DNA of 64,000 nt from Sulfidibacter corallicola (GTDB lineage: Bacteria; Acidobacteriota; Holophagae; Acanthopleuribacterales; Acanthopleuribacteraceae): positions 5,543,001 to 5,607,000 of the forward strand of contig NZ_CP071793.1 of assembly GCF_017498545.1 (NCBI RefSeq), in the 5' to 3' direction. Position numbers and translations under genes: made by a program. The notes under the pieces are model-generated. The model ran no database searches and was not told the origin of the DNA. It saw only the letters and a program-made list of their open reading frames with translations. Below, piece by piece: positions 44,312 through 52,996 of this stretch. Within the stretch, counting starts at the first letter, position 1, and every line of letters starts with the position of its first letter.

Positions 44312-45022
44312 CGAATCAGTGTCTCACAACCAAAAAATTTCGGGGACAGGGGAACTGGCGTTACGGAAAGCGAGTTTATCTCTGGGTTTTCCTGCGGTGG
44401 CGATCGGTACATCGGGACCGGCAAGGCGATGAAACCTGGCGAGAGCGGGGGGGATTCCGTTCAGTGAGGCCACCGAAGGGCAGGCTTGAGCCGAAGGCGG
44501 CTTTCGGCCTACCCTGCGCCGCCTCGGCATGTTCGTCGTGAACGACGTGACAAGGCGCGCACGGTTGGAAAAATCGAGAAATTCATTCAGATCCATCGGC
44601 AGGTAGTAGCGCAAAATTAACCGAATCCCACGGCATCATCCATCGCGAATGGAAACATCCATGAATATGGGGTCACGATGTGGCGTGCCGAACCTTTTTC
44701 CGAGGAGGAAAGCTGAAACGGGTTTTTTCGGTTATGCAAAAACCCTGTCCGATGGTGTTTGCCAAAAAAACGGCAACCGGACTGGATTTTAACCCGAATA
44801 GGTGTGAACTAGCGAGCCAAGGAAAGGAAAGAATGAAGACAAAGGCGTTTTTTGGCAGGGTTTGCGTCCGGTGAGCGGTGCTCGATCGGCAATGACTCCC
44901 GGTTCCACCCTCTGTGGGTTTCTGAGCGGGGACTGAAAAAAACCTGCAACCCCCAAACAGAAAATGACGGTCGGCCAGGCCGAACCGTCATTCTTTCGAT
45001 CGGGAGATTTGTGGCGGTGCCG
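44312..45022. other. Gene-free region upstream of the PilZ gene
   Basis: About 710 bp between two minus-strand genes. It holds the chemoreceptor terminator (44961-44992), a short GCCGAA/TTCGGC hairpin (44490-44508) and a GGGTTTTT/AAAAACCC inverted repeat (44719-44745). No c-di-GMP riboswitch core was found. Small open frames here lack ribosome sites and credible composition. Confidence 0.5.
44961..44992 (-). terminator. Terminator after the chemoreceptor gene
   Basis: Minus strand AATGACGGTTCGGCC pairs with GGCCGACCGTCATT with a one-base bulge, followed by TTC and a T-rich stretch. It lies ~30 bp past the stop codon at 45023. Confidence 0.75.
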
Positions 45023-46873
45023 TCAAACTCGGAATTGGTTGACGAGGCTCTTGAGGTCCGTGGCGAGCCGCGACAGTTCACCGGCCTTTTCCGAAACCGC
45101 CGTCGATCCTTCGTACACCTTGGAAACCGAATGGCTGAGGACCTGGGTGTTCGAGGAGACGTTGCCCGCGCCCTTGGCCGTGACCTTGGCGCTGTCGCTG
45201 ATATCGTGGATCAAATTGGCCATGGACGAAGAGTTCCCCGAGATGTCCTGGGCCGCCTGGCTCACGTCGGTCACGTTGCGCGAAACTTCCTCCAGCGAGG
45301 AGGCTGCTTCCGCCGTGGTTTGCGAAACCTCGTTGGTGGTGACCGACTGCTCTTCGACCGCACCCGCGATGGTCAGGTTCACCGAGTTCAATTCGTTGAT
45401 GATATTCGTGATTTCCTCGATCGCGGAAATGGAGGTTTGGGTGTTTTGCTGCATCTTGTTGATCTGTTCGACGATGTTCTGAATGGCTTCCGCAGTCTGT
45501 TTGGAAAGGTCCTTGACCTCGTTGGCGACCACGTTGAAACCCTTGCCCGCATCGCCGGCCCGCGCCGCTTCGATGGAAGCGTTCAGCGCCAGCAGGTTGG
45601 TCTTTTCCGCGATTTCGTCGATCACCTGAACGACGCGGCCCACCGATTCGGCGCTTTCGCCCAACTGGTTCATCAGGTTTTGGGTGACCTTGGCCTTGTC
45701 GGCCGCCGTTTTCGAAACGTTGGCGGCGTGCTCGGTATTTTTGGTGACCTCGTTGATCGTGGCGGACATTTCCTCGAGCGCGACCGCGATCGTGTTCGTA
45801 TTCTCGGAAACCTGGGTGGCCGTTTCGGATACCTGGTTGAGGGTCGCACTCATTTCTTCGACTGCCGAAGAAACCGAGTTGACGTTCAGGGTGGCGTTTT
45901 CCGCGGAGCTGGCGACGGAGTTGATGTTGGTGGACATTTCCCCCGTGGCCTTGGCCACCGTGATGGTCTTCTGGTTCATTTCCTGGCTGTTGGTCGCCAT
46001 GCCCTGGGCCACCGTCGCGAGGGATTGGGAAGCCTCGCTGAGATCCATCGCGCTTTCGTTGATGTCCCGCACGGTTTTCTGGAGCTTGTCCAGAAAGAGG
46101 TTGAACCAGTTGGCCAGCTCGGAGAGTTCGTCCTTGGTGGTAATCTGGATGCGTTTGGTCAGGTCGCCCTCACCCTCCGCGATGTCTTTCATGATGGTGT
46201 TCATGTTGCCGATGTTCTTGGTGATGCGGCGCACGATGATCAGGCCGACGGCCAGACCGAGCAACAATCCCCCGATTCCGATGACCATGCTGGCGCGCCG
46301 GTTTTCGGAAACGGCCTGTAGCAGAAACTCTTTGGAAAAATACATTTTGACGAAGCCGGAAGAATCGGCCAGCGGGGCGACGACCTCGAAATGGTTGTCG
46401 AACTCGATCGTTTGCTGTTTCTGGGATTTCGAGACCACCTCGTCGAAAATTTGCGCCAGCAGCTTGTTGCGCGCCTGACCGTTTGGCATGCCCTCCATTT
46501 CGGAGCGTTTGGAACTCGCCGTTTCCGCACTGAGCACGACGCCGTTGTTCAGGCCGCAAATCAGGTAACCCTCGGCGTCGTAGACGTTGAGCAGGGTGAC
46601 CGTGCGTTCGTTCTGGCGTTTCTGCAATTCGTTGATACTGTTGACGACGGTTTCCACCCCGGAAGCATCCTGCAGCAGGCTGTAGGCGGCCATTGCGGTG
46701 GAGAGGTTGTCCACCATCAGATTGGAGATGTAGGCCGTGTCTTTTTCCGAGATGGCCTGTCCCAATTCTTTTGCTTTAAACGGAAAGTAAACGATCATGA
46801 ACACCAGCAGGAATCCCATGATGCCGATCAAACAAAGAATCTGGTATCTGATGGTCGAAGGAATGATCTTCAT
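45023..46873 (-). CDS. Methyl-accepting chemotaxis protein
   Basis: A 616-residue chemoreceptor. TM1 (~9-30, ILCLIGIMGFLLVFMIVYF), a periplasmic single-Cache-sized sensor (~35-190), TM2 (~193-212), a HAMP domain (RRITKNIGNMNTIM, DELSELANWF) and a cytoplasmic signalling domain with the hairpin tip EKTNLLALNASIEAARAGDAGKGF. There is no CheR-docking pentapeptide at the C-terminus (ends VNQFRV). Start ATG 46873; ATG 46891 is also in frame. The signal is unknown. It lies 130 bp downstream of a YfiR-like gene, and the two probably form one unit. Confidence 0.93.
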   Translation of the reverse strand: MKIIPSTIRYQILCLIGIMGFLLVFMIVYFPFKAKELGQAISEKDTAYISNLMVDNLSTAMAAYSLLQDASGVETVVNSINELQKRQNERTVTLLNVYDAEGYLICGLNNGVVLSAETASSKRSEMEGMPNGQARNKLLAQIFDEVVSKSQKQQTIEFDNHFEVVAPLADSSGFVKMYFSKEFLLQAVSENRRASMVIGIGGLLLGLAVGLIIVRRITKNIGNMNTIMKDIAEGEGDLTKRIQITTKDELSELANWFNLFLDKLQKTVRDINESAMDLSEASQSLATVAQGMATNSQEMNQKTITVAKATGEMSTNINSVASSAENATLNVNSVSSAVEEMSATLNQVSETATQVSENTNTIAVALEEMSATINEVTKNTEHAANVSKTAADKAKVTQNLMNQLGESAESVGRVVQVIDEIAEKTNLLALNASIEAARAGDAGKGFNVVANEVKDLSKQTAEAIQNIVEQINKMQQNTQTSISAIEEITNIINELNSVNLTIAGAVEEQSVTTNEVSQTTAEAASSLEEVSRNVTDVSQAAQDISGNSSSMANLIHDISDSAKVTAKGAGNVSSNTQVLSHSVSKVYEGSTAVSEKAGELSRLATDLKSLVNQFRV

Positions 46874-47002
46874 AATCCAACCCTTTTCCACAATAAAATC
46901 GTGAAGAGGACCCGGCAGGAGGTCCTCGTCCGAAAGATCCTCACCCTGAAACGATGTTTAGTCCTGGTGGACATTGCCCGCGCCCAACCAAAATTCACCG
47001 TA

Positions 47003-47515
47003 TCAATTGATGGTTGCCGCAACTTTCAAAATGGCGGGGTTCCAGTTGATTTCCTCGGCTTTGCTCGACGAAAGATTCAGAATGATTTTGGGTTTCTTGT
47101 TTTCGATTCCGATCCCCAGGGTCACGCCGTCGTTGACGAAGGCGGGAATACCGGTCACGCTCAGGATTTTGTTGGATTGCGTAAAGCCGATGACGTCGCC
47201 GGGAGATTTACCCACGTAGACCACCTGCGGTGAACCGCTGGGAGCGTCTCCTTCCACCACGTCGTTCAACGTGGCCTTGCCCGCGGACTTGCCCACCAGT
47301 GCTTTGAGTTCCTTGGCGATGTCCGGTGCACCCACGACCTGAATCGTGAAGGGTTTGTCGCCGAGATTGGTATAAAAGGCCAGCAGCTTCATGATCAATG
47401 CGGCCTGGAGCTTGGCGGGTGCCTGATCCTGGGCCTGAACGGGGGACGCGATGCCCGTGAAAGAAATGAAGCACACCAAAATGAGAAGTCGGGCGAGTCC
47501 TTTCTTTTTCAACAT
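47003..47515 (-). CDS. YfiR/DUF4154-like periplasmic protein
   Basis: A 170-residue exported protein. Signal peptide LLILVCFISFTGIASPVQAQ ends in a likely AQA site. The mature part (AALIMKLLAFYTNLGDKPFTIQVVG, later GIPAFVNDGVTLGIGIENKKPKIILN) resembles YfiR, the periplasmic repressor that restrains a membrane diguanylate cyclase. No cyclase is adjacent; the next gene is a chemoreceptor, which suggests the protein feeds a ligand or redox signal to that receptor instead. AGGAG precedes ATG 47515. Confidence 0.78.
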   Translation of the reverse strand: MLKKKGLARLLILVCFISFTGIASPVQAQDQAPAKLQAALIMKLLAFYTNLGDKPFTIQVVGAPDIAKELKALVGKSAGKATLNDVVEGDAPSGSPQVVYVGKSPGDVIGFTQSNKILSVTGIPAFVNDGVTLGIGIENKKPKIILNLSSSKAEEINWNPAILKVAATIN

Positions 47516-48540
47516 AAGGCACACTCCTGAATTCAAATTCGAGTCGTTCATGCCCTCGCTCGGAAGCTGCGAGCGGCATGAAAAATCGTCACTTGTGCAA
47601 TGAGATGATGAGATAGGCATGATTTTACATCCATTTAAAGTTCGGAGCCACCCTTAGTTGGCGTGACGCCAGGGATTTAGACCGTCCCGACCATGAACTT
47701 CCCGAACCACGGGAGTTCCACACTTTGCTCTGGGGTCGATCGATGTTTCGCGGAGTTGAAGGAGCTTGCCGCCAATTCGGCTCTCTTAGGTCGTTTCGGT
47801 TTCTTTCGTTGATGCTTAACACCGTCATCCGGGTGTCGTCCGGATTTTCGGTCGAGAAGGAGGGGTGACATCGCGGGCGCGGGCTGGCGCGGATGGAAAA
47901 GGTTTGAGAGGTGCGAGAAGCTGGTCGATTCGCGTACGCCGAATGCATCACCTCCGGAGAGGATTTCGATGCGTACGAAAGTCGAAGTTTTCTAAATTTT
48001 CGGAAGAGGCCGTGCGACCGGAGAGGCGTCGCGGGTGAATTGGGAAAAACAACGACATGAACGAAGGATACGAATACCATAATACCTGTATGTCACTTGA
48101 GAGAAATGCTAAAAAAACCGAACGAACTGAATTGTTGGAAAGAAACTTCGTTCTGTTTTTTGAGGTAGATCGTGATATTTCACTAAAAAAGCCTTATCGG
48201 AAACAAGTTGCTGAATCATGAATACGGGATACAGGCCCTCCGGGGATCGCTTTGGTTTCGGATTTCCCAAGTGTGATCTCGATCCTCCATTTCTCGCTGG
48301 GTCCTGGTAAACTCTCCGCAGTATATCTCTCCATTCGAGCCTTCGGGGATCCGCCTTACCAATATCGTCCTGGAAGGACCGGACCGGGAAAGGTCCCGTC
48401 GATCGAGATGGAGCCGCCGAGGCTCGAACACGGAAACCTGTCCATCGATCGCTCGGAGTGCTCGATCCAGGAGAGGGCGCCGCTCCTTTTCCGATCCTCG
48501 AGTGTCGTTTTTTTCGGTTACTTCGCTGGAGTTTTCGAAG
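47516..48540. other. One-kilobase divergent intergenic region
   Basis: About 1 kb between the YfiR-like gene (minus) and the M23 peptidase (plus). The open frames (47625-48080, 48109-48726 and 48216-48785, all minus) are Arg/Ser/Pro-rich without domains or ribosome sites and look like shadows. A sigma28-like promoter for the yfiR-mcp unit is at 47611-47637. Confidence 0.5.
47611..47637 (-). promoter_or_regulatory. Possible sigma28 (FliA)-type promoter
   Basis: Minus strand TAAA (47637-47634), 15-nt spacer, GCCTATCT (47618-47611), compared with the TAAA-N15-GCCGATAA flagellar consensus; 5 of 8 bases match in the second element. Its place ~100 bp before a YfiR-MCP pair fits chemotaxis regulation. 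Confidence 0.33.
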
Positions 48541-50559
48541 ATGACCCCATGCCAACGATTCGTCCCATCCCTGCTGGGCTTGCTCCTCGCGTTTTCCGGA
48601 ACGCTCCTGGCCAGGATACCCGAGACCATCTCCTCCGGCCCCCTGCGAGCCGAGGCCTCGGCTTGCATTGCTCCCAGTGCGCACGCCGCATTGCTGGAGC
48701 GGGTCCGCCGCCTCCAGCGCCGCCACGAGGATGACGATCGCGGCACGCCGACCGACAAGGCGCCGCCCCTCTTCGTGTCACCCATGGCGAGACTGGGTCA
48801 TGCGCCCGGATTCGCCAATTGGGCCATCAGCAACTACGTGGATCACGATGCCGAATTTCCGCGGCACATTCTCGATTTCGAGGGCGGCGAACGCAGCTAC
48901 GATTTGGAGAGCGGCTACAACCACCGGGGAACCGATTTCGTGCTCTGGCCTTTTTGGTGGCAGCAGATGGCGGACGAAGTGGTGGCGGTGGTTGCCGCCG
49001 CACCGGGCCGGATCGTGTTGAAGCAGGACGGTTTCGCCGACCAGAACTGCGAAACCGGGGGCAGCGGCCTCGATTGGAACTTGATCGTCGTGGAACACGC
49101 CGACGGGTCGGTCGCCTGGTACGGTCACCTGAAGCGTGGAACCCTGACCGAAAAGGACATCAATGCCTGGGTTCGCCAGGGGGAGTTTCTGGCCTATCCC
49201 GGCTCTTCCGGTAACTCTTCCGCACCTCATTTGCATTTCGAGGTTTACGACCATCAATCCAATCTGATCGATCCCTTCGCCGGCCCGTTCAACCCCACCA
49301 GCCCGACCAGTTGGTGGCAGGATCAGGAACCCTACCTGAGGCCCAGCGTGTTGCGGTTGATGACCCACCACCGTGCACCGAAGCTGGGTTGTGTGGATCG
49401 CGAAGAAGTCAATGCTCACGAATACTTTCAGCCAGGCATGGCCGTGTTCGCCGGTGCCTACCTACGCGACCAACTGGGTACCTTGCCCGTAGATTTCAGC
49501 TTGAAGGATCCGTCCGGTGACGTCTACGAGTCCTGGGACAACCTGCTCACGACCGACCATGTGTCGACATCCTTTTGGTATTGGAACCGGGTCTTGGAGC
49601 CCGATGCGGCACCCGGTATCTACACTTTCGAAGCACGGCTCGACGATCTTCTTTATCGTGACTATTTTTCGGTGGGCGATCTGCCCGTTCCGGAAATCAC
49701 CTTTTCCTCCGGAAGTGGCGGCGCCGTTCCGCCCGGCACCCCCGTCGACCTTGCCTGGGATACCAAATATGCGACGCGGGTCGTCATCGAGCCCGATGTG
49801 GGCGAGGTGGACATTCGTGGAAGCCTGACCCTTCAGGCCTGGGAAACCGTGGAGCGAACCCTGGTCGCCACGGGGCCGGGCGGCGAGATGCGCCAAGCCT
49901 TCTCGGTGAGGGTCGACACCGGCGATCCCGTGCGTCTGGTGGGTCACGTCACCAGAGAGCGCTCCGGGTTTATCACCAAATTCATTGTTTCCAATCGTTC
50001 CGACGAGACCCAAACCTACCGGATTTTGGCGTACGACACCGAGGGTCAGGCCTTTCCGCCCTTCCAGGCCACCATTGGTGGTGGGCTCACCTTGACGCTG
50101 GAGAAGGAAGCCCTATTGACCGAGGACCCGGTCTCCCACTTCGTGATTCAAGCACCGGACTCGGTTTCTTTTGTCGCCGCCTACCAATCGACGGAGGCCG
50201 GCAGCCCCGCCCATGTGCGTGAAAAAAGCGACTTCGCCAGCTCCTGGCGGTTGTACCCTGGCGACTGGGAACGGGTGTGGGACGGTTTGGCCATCGTGAA
50301 CGTGGGTGCCCAGCCGGCGAACATGACCGTCGAGCTGAAGGACCAGGGCGGCAATCTCCGGGCGACTTTCGGCCCCGAGCGCCTGCAGGGCCTGGCGCCC
50401 ATGGCGAAAGCGTTGATCGTGCTGGGCGATTTGGAAGTCCGCCCCAATCCCGGCGACTATTTCACGCTCACTTCCGACGGGCTCGTCGCCGTAACCGCCC
50501 TTCGCGGCGATGCCAAGGACCATCGTTTTCTCTGGGAAAATCTGGCCATCCGGGAATGA
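48541..50559 (+). CDS. Exported M23-family metallopeptidase with beta-rich C-terminus
   Basis: A 672-residue exported protein. A signal peptide (FVPSLLGLLLAFSGTLLA) is followed by an M23 LytM domain (~105-260): HRGTD gives zinc His128 and Asp132, and HLHFEV gives the catalytic pair His230/His232. Such enzymes cut peptidoglycan cross-bridges or other Gly-rich peptides. After ~290 come beta-sandwich repeats, then a region of hydrophobic beta strands (FITKFIVSNRSDETQTYRI) that may bind a surface or substrate. Start ATG 48541 with GGAG 9 nt upstream. It is monocistronic. Confidence 0.88.
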   Translation: MTPCQRFVPSLLGLLLAFSGTLLARIPETISSGPLRAEASACIAPSAHAALLERVRRLQRRHEDDDRGTPTDKAPPLFVSPMARLGHAPGFANWAISNYVDHDAEFPRHILDFEGGERSYDLESGYNHRGTDFVLWPFWWQQMADEVVAVVAAAPGRIVLKQDGFADQNCETGGSGLDWNLIVVEHADGSVAWYGHLKRGTLTEKDINAWVRQGEFLAYPGSSGNSSAPHLHFEVYDHQSNLIDPFAGPFNPTSPTSWWQDQEPYLRPSVLRLMTHHRAPKLGCVDREEVNAHEYFQPGMAVFAGAYLRDQLGTLPVDFSLKDPSGDVYESWDNLLTTDHVSTSFWYWNRVLEPDAAPGIYTFEARLDDLLYRDYFSVGDLPVPEITFSSGSGGAVPPGTPVDLAWDTKYATRVVIEPDVGEVDIRGSLTLQAWETVERTLVATGPGGEMRQAFSVRVDTGDPVRLVGHVTRERSGFITKFIVSNRSDETQTYRILAYDTEGQAFPPFQATIGGGLTLTLEKEALLTEDPVSHFVIQAPDSVSFVAAYQSTEAGSPAHVREKSDFASSWRLYPGDWERVWDGLAIVNVGAQPANMTVELKDQGGNLRATFGPERLQGLAPMAKALIVLGDLEVRPNPGDYFTLTSDGLVAVTALRGDAKDHRFLWENLAIRE

Positions 50560-50599
50560 GAAATGTCGCGAACATCGGTGTCTCGTACGGTCGCCGATG

Positions 50600-50637
50600 G
50601 TCGTGCCCGGTAGGTTCAGCAGGGGCGGTAAGCCCGC
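50600..50637 (+). repeat. 38-bp intergenic repeat, copy 1
   Basis: Inverted relative to copy 2 at 51089-51126; 33 of 38 bases match. Conserved blocks are a 17-base start (GTCGTGCCCGGTAGGTT), then GGGCGGTA and GCCCGC, separated by a variable 6-base spacer. GGGC/GCCC within it can pair, so each copy may fold like a REP element. Confidence 0.7.
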
Positions 50638-50768
50638 CGGCTGAACATTTCGAAGTAATCCAGGCGAGGAGTTCCCGCATGCTTTGAGGATCGGCGCGGC
50701 TGTAGGTTGGCCGGCTCGGCCGACACTTCGAAGCGATCATGGCTGCGAAAGTTCAGAACGCCAAAGAG

Positions 50769-50796
50769 CGAAGCTCCAATAGAAACAGGAGCTTCG
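50769..50796. repeat. Perfect 9-bp hairpin repeat
   Basis: CGAAGCTCC (50769-50777) and GGAGCTTCG (50788-50796) with a 10-nt loop. There is no U-tract, so it is a structural repeat rather than a terminator. Confidence 0.55.
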
Positions 50797-50831
50797 GAAT
50801 GTGCGACCAGCGATCGCACCTACCTGACCAA

Positions 50832-50899
50832 ACCGGCCGTGCCATACCGGCCGTGTCATACCGGCCGTGTCATACCGGCCGTGCCATACCGGCCCTGCA
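50832..50899. repeat. 14-bp tandem repeat, four full copies
   Basis: ACCGGCCGTGYCAT is repeated four times without gaps (50832-50887), then a partial fifth copy diverges into the GCACGACG repeat. Units 1 and 4 have C and units 2 and 3 have T at the variable position. Each unit contains the palindrome CGGCCG. Confidence 0.85.
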
Positions 50900-50913
50900 C
50901 GACGACTCTCTCA
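50897..50913 (+). repeat. 17-bp direct repeat, copy 1
   Basis: GCACGACGACTCTCTCA; copy 2 at 51120-51136 (GCACGACGCCCCTCTCA) differs at two bases. Both flank the other repeats, implying a duplicated element of some 40-60 bp that has since decayed. Confidence 0.55.
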
Positions 50914-51088
50914 GGTAGCCGGGATCACCATGCTGGCTCGCTTCGCGTAGTTTTTTTCTTCAAATCAAGCTGGGCGCCCGCCCGGTTTGTTCGCGGCTCT
51001 TATGTAACAAACTCTGTAAAGCTCAAAGATAAAGATAAAAACCTAACAAGGCGGATATACGGGGAGTTCGTCAATAAATGTCGGCCCA

Positions 51089-51126
51089 GCGGGCATACCG
51101 CCCGTGACCAACCTACCGGGCACGAC
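51089..51126 (-). repeat. 38-bp intergenic repeat, copy 2 (inverted)
   Basis: Reverse complement of copy 1 at 50600-50637 with five mismatches. It overlaps the second copy of the 17-bp direct repeat (51120-51136). Confidence 0.7.
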
Positions 51127-52299
51127 GCCCCTCTCACAAATGCGGGAACTCCCAAGCGATTCGCTTCGATTAGTTACCCACCTGAAACCCGGTGGCCTGT
51201 GTGCCGGACCACCGGCAATTCGGTCCACGGCCTGGCCAGCGACTCCGTGGTGTGTAGGCTCGCGGGCGGGAAAATCAAGATGCCTGAAAGCAAGAAATCC
51301 TGGATAAATGTGGCCTCTTTTTGTGTGAGAAAGTTCGCTCGCCGATTTTTTTGTTCGGGCGCATGCTGGTATTCCGGGACCAGATCGCCTCGCGTCCGAT
51401 TCAGGTCCCTGTTCCGGTCGAGCACCTCTGGATCGGCTTCCCACCGAGGCTGAACGCAGCCCTTTCCTAGCGATGCGCCGACTCCTCTTCTCCAATGCCT
51501 AGGCGGTGAAACGAGCTGTCTTCGAGCCCGGGTCGGAACGGGCACCCGCCTTCGAATCCAGGGGAGATCGGCTACATTATTTATATATGCCGAGAATATG
51601 GTCCGTTTTTATTCAGGGCCGGAAAAGTGGGGCTCGGTCACCCCGGCCGCGCATCCGAGCGGCTCCCGGTTCGATGCCTGCCAGCCGGTGGGCCGAGGAA
51701 AAACGACCCGAACCGATAGAAAGGCGCGTTACCATGAATGGTGCGGGCGGTACTGGGATTCTCACCCGGATAACACCTATCACCTTTGTCTGGAAATTGA
51801 TGAAACGATGGGACGGAACGGATTTTGTGAGGTTAAGTGTTGCGAGAAGGAAGCAGTGAATTAGCACATTAGCATGTATTTTGAGGAACACCAGGGCGTT
51901 ATCGCAAAAAGCGAGGCGATTAGTGAACATTTGTTCTCTTTTTTTTGAGTAAAATTATTGGCGTGTCACAACCTCTCTGTTGTAAACTTATAAAAACAAG
52001 GGTTTTGTGTTGAAAAATCGACTGATGCCGGTCAATCAATCCCTGAATTGCATGTTTTTTGACCTGATTGGTGCTTATTTGCATGAGGCTTTTCTTGTCT
52101 CGGTCTGACTTGCGGCAATCGGATCCGAAGATGGCCTGTCGTGGATTTTTATTGGTAAATGCTTCTTGCATGGAAACTTGAAGGATTAGCAAACTTGGAG
52201 TTCATTGAACCTCGAGGAGTTTACTCACGGAAACAAAGGGTAATCAGATAAAAAACACTCTTTTCGTGCTGAATAGTCGCTTTCCTTTGTGAAAAAAAA

Positions 52300-52308
52300 T
52301 GGCATAAT
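52300..52308 (+). promoter_or_regulatory. Possible extended -10 promoter for the duplicated-module gene
   Basis: TGG followed by CATAAT (52303-52308) gives an extended -10 (TGn) in an AT-rich context, 36 bp before the start codon. The -35 region (TTTCCT-like) is poor. Confidence 0.33.
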
Positions 52309-52343
52309 ATGGTGAAGATTATTCGTATGAGGTTTATTCACAA

Positions 52344-52871
52344 ATGTCCAATGTTCAAAATGAAGAACGCATTTTTGCTGCTGACGAAATGCAGATCAGG
52401 AAAGTCGAAGATGAGTGGGATGAAGCTACTCTTCTTTCTCAAGAGGGTATCTTTTTCCTGAAGGATGTGGTCAAAGCGTTGGAGCTGAGCCCTGTCAAAT
52501 TAAAGAAGGAAGCCAAAGATTGCAAAGATTCGTGGGAAGAGATGGGTATTCGGAAAACTTGGACCCATTGGATTGTACGTATGAAGGTTTTCTCCAAGTG
52601 GTATGAAGCTCGGCGCCCAAATCGCATCAAACGCGTGAATCCGGAATGGGACGGTAACGAATTACTCCAGCAGAAAGGTAAATTCTTTCTTACGGAAGTC
52701 TGTGAAAAAATCCCGTTTAGTTCTCACCAAATCCGTTACCAAGCGAAAAAGAATGTCAATGCCCGCACCGAATACGGCATCTGGAAAGAGCCGGAATACA
52801 GCGCTTTCGTGGTCCAGATGGAGATTTTCTCCAAATGGGTCCGCAAGCTCTGGGCAGGAGATTTCTCCTGA
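52344..52871 (+). CDS. Small protein of two duplicated modules, unknown (possible DNA binding)
   Basis: A 175-residue basic protein I do not recognise, with an internal duplication: residues ~22-93 and ~101-170 share the order WD...LL.Q.G.FFL..V.......S......AK......GI.K......V.M..FSKW. Each module is helical and resembles a helix-turn-helix unit preceding a Trp-rich helix, so tandem DNA or RNA binding is possible but unproven. It starts at ATG 52344 with GAGG upstream, lies in AT-rich DNA unlike its neighbours, and ends at a strong terminator (52939). Its codon use is less GC-biased than that of surrounding genes. Confidence 0.7.
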   Translation: MSNVQNEERIFAADEMQIRKVEDEWDEATLLSQEGIFFLKDVVKALELSPVKLKKEAKDCKDSWEEMGIRKTWTHWIVRMKVFSKWYEARRPNRIKRVNPEWDGNELLQQKGKFFLTEVCEKIPFSSHQIRYQAKKNVNARTEYGIWKEPEYSAFVVQMEIFSKWVRKLWAGDFS

Positions 52872-52938
52872 TCTCGATCCAGCCGTCAACACAAGTGATG
52901 GGGCTTGATTTCGTGGGTCTTGCCCCGACATTCAAACA

Positions 52939-52996
52939 GCCGCACGGTTAAGCGCTTTGTTGCCCATTTTGAAGCGCTTACCTGTGCGGCTTTTTT
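52939..52996. terminator. Strong rho-independent terminator shared by convergent genes
   Basis: GCCGCACGGTTAAGCGCTT (52939-52957) pairs with AAGCGCTTACCTGTGCGGC (52972-52990) over nearly 19 bp, followed by TTTTTT (52991-52996). It lies between the duplicated-module gene (plus) and the DUF5916 gene (minus) and could serve both. Confidence 0.9.

Larger units (their letters stand above)
50560..52343. other. 1.8-kb repeat-bearing, partly AT-rich gene-free region
   Basis: No convincing gene. The left half (50.56-51.2 kb) carries inverted, tandem and direct repeats listed separately. From ~51.85 kb base composition shifts to AT-rich and stays so through the next gene, suggesting foreign or rapidly evolving DNA. 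A 90-codon minus frame at 51920-52192 has no ribosome site or family features and is not annotated. Confidence 0.55.

Noticed and set aside
44620..44930. c-di-GMP riboswitch upstream of the PilZ gene
   Set aside because: The conserved core strings of the c-di-GMP-I class are absent on both strands.
48109..48726. 205-codon minus-strand open frame upstream of the M23 gene
   Set aside because: Arg/Ser/Pro-rich, no domain, no ribosome site, overlaps the M23 start.
50832..50899. CRISPR-like array
   Set aside because: Units are 14 bp, contiguous and without spacers, so this is a simple tandem repeat.
51920..52192. 90-codon minus-strand open frame in AT-rich DNA
   Set aside because: AT-rich DNA gives fortuitous Lys/Asn-rich frames; no start signal or homology pattern.
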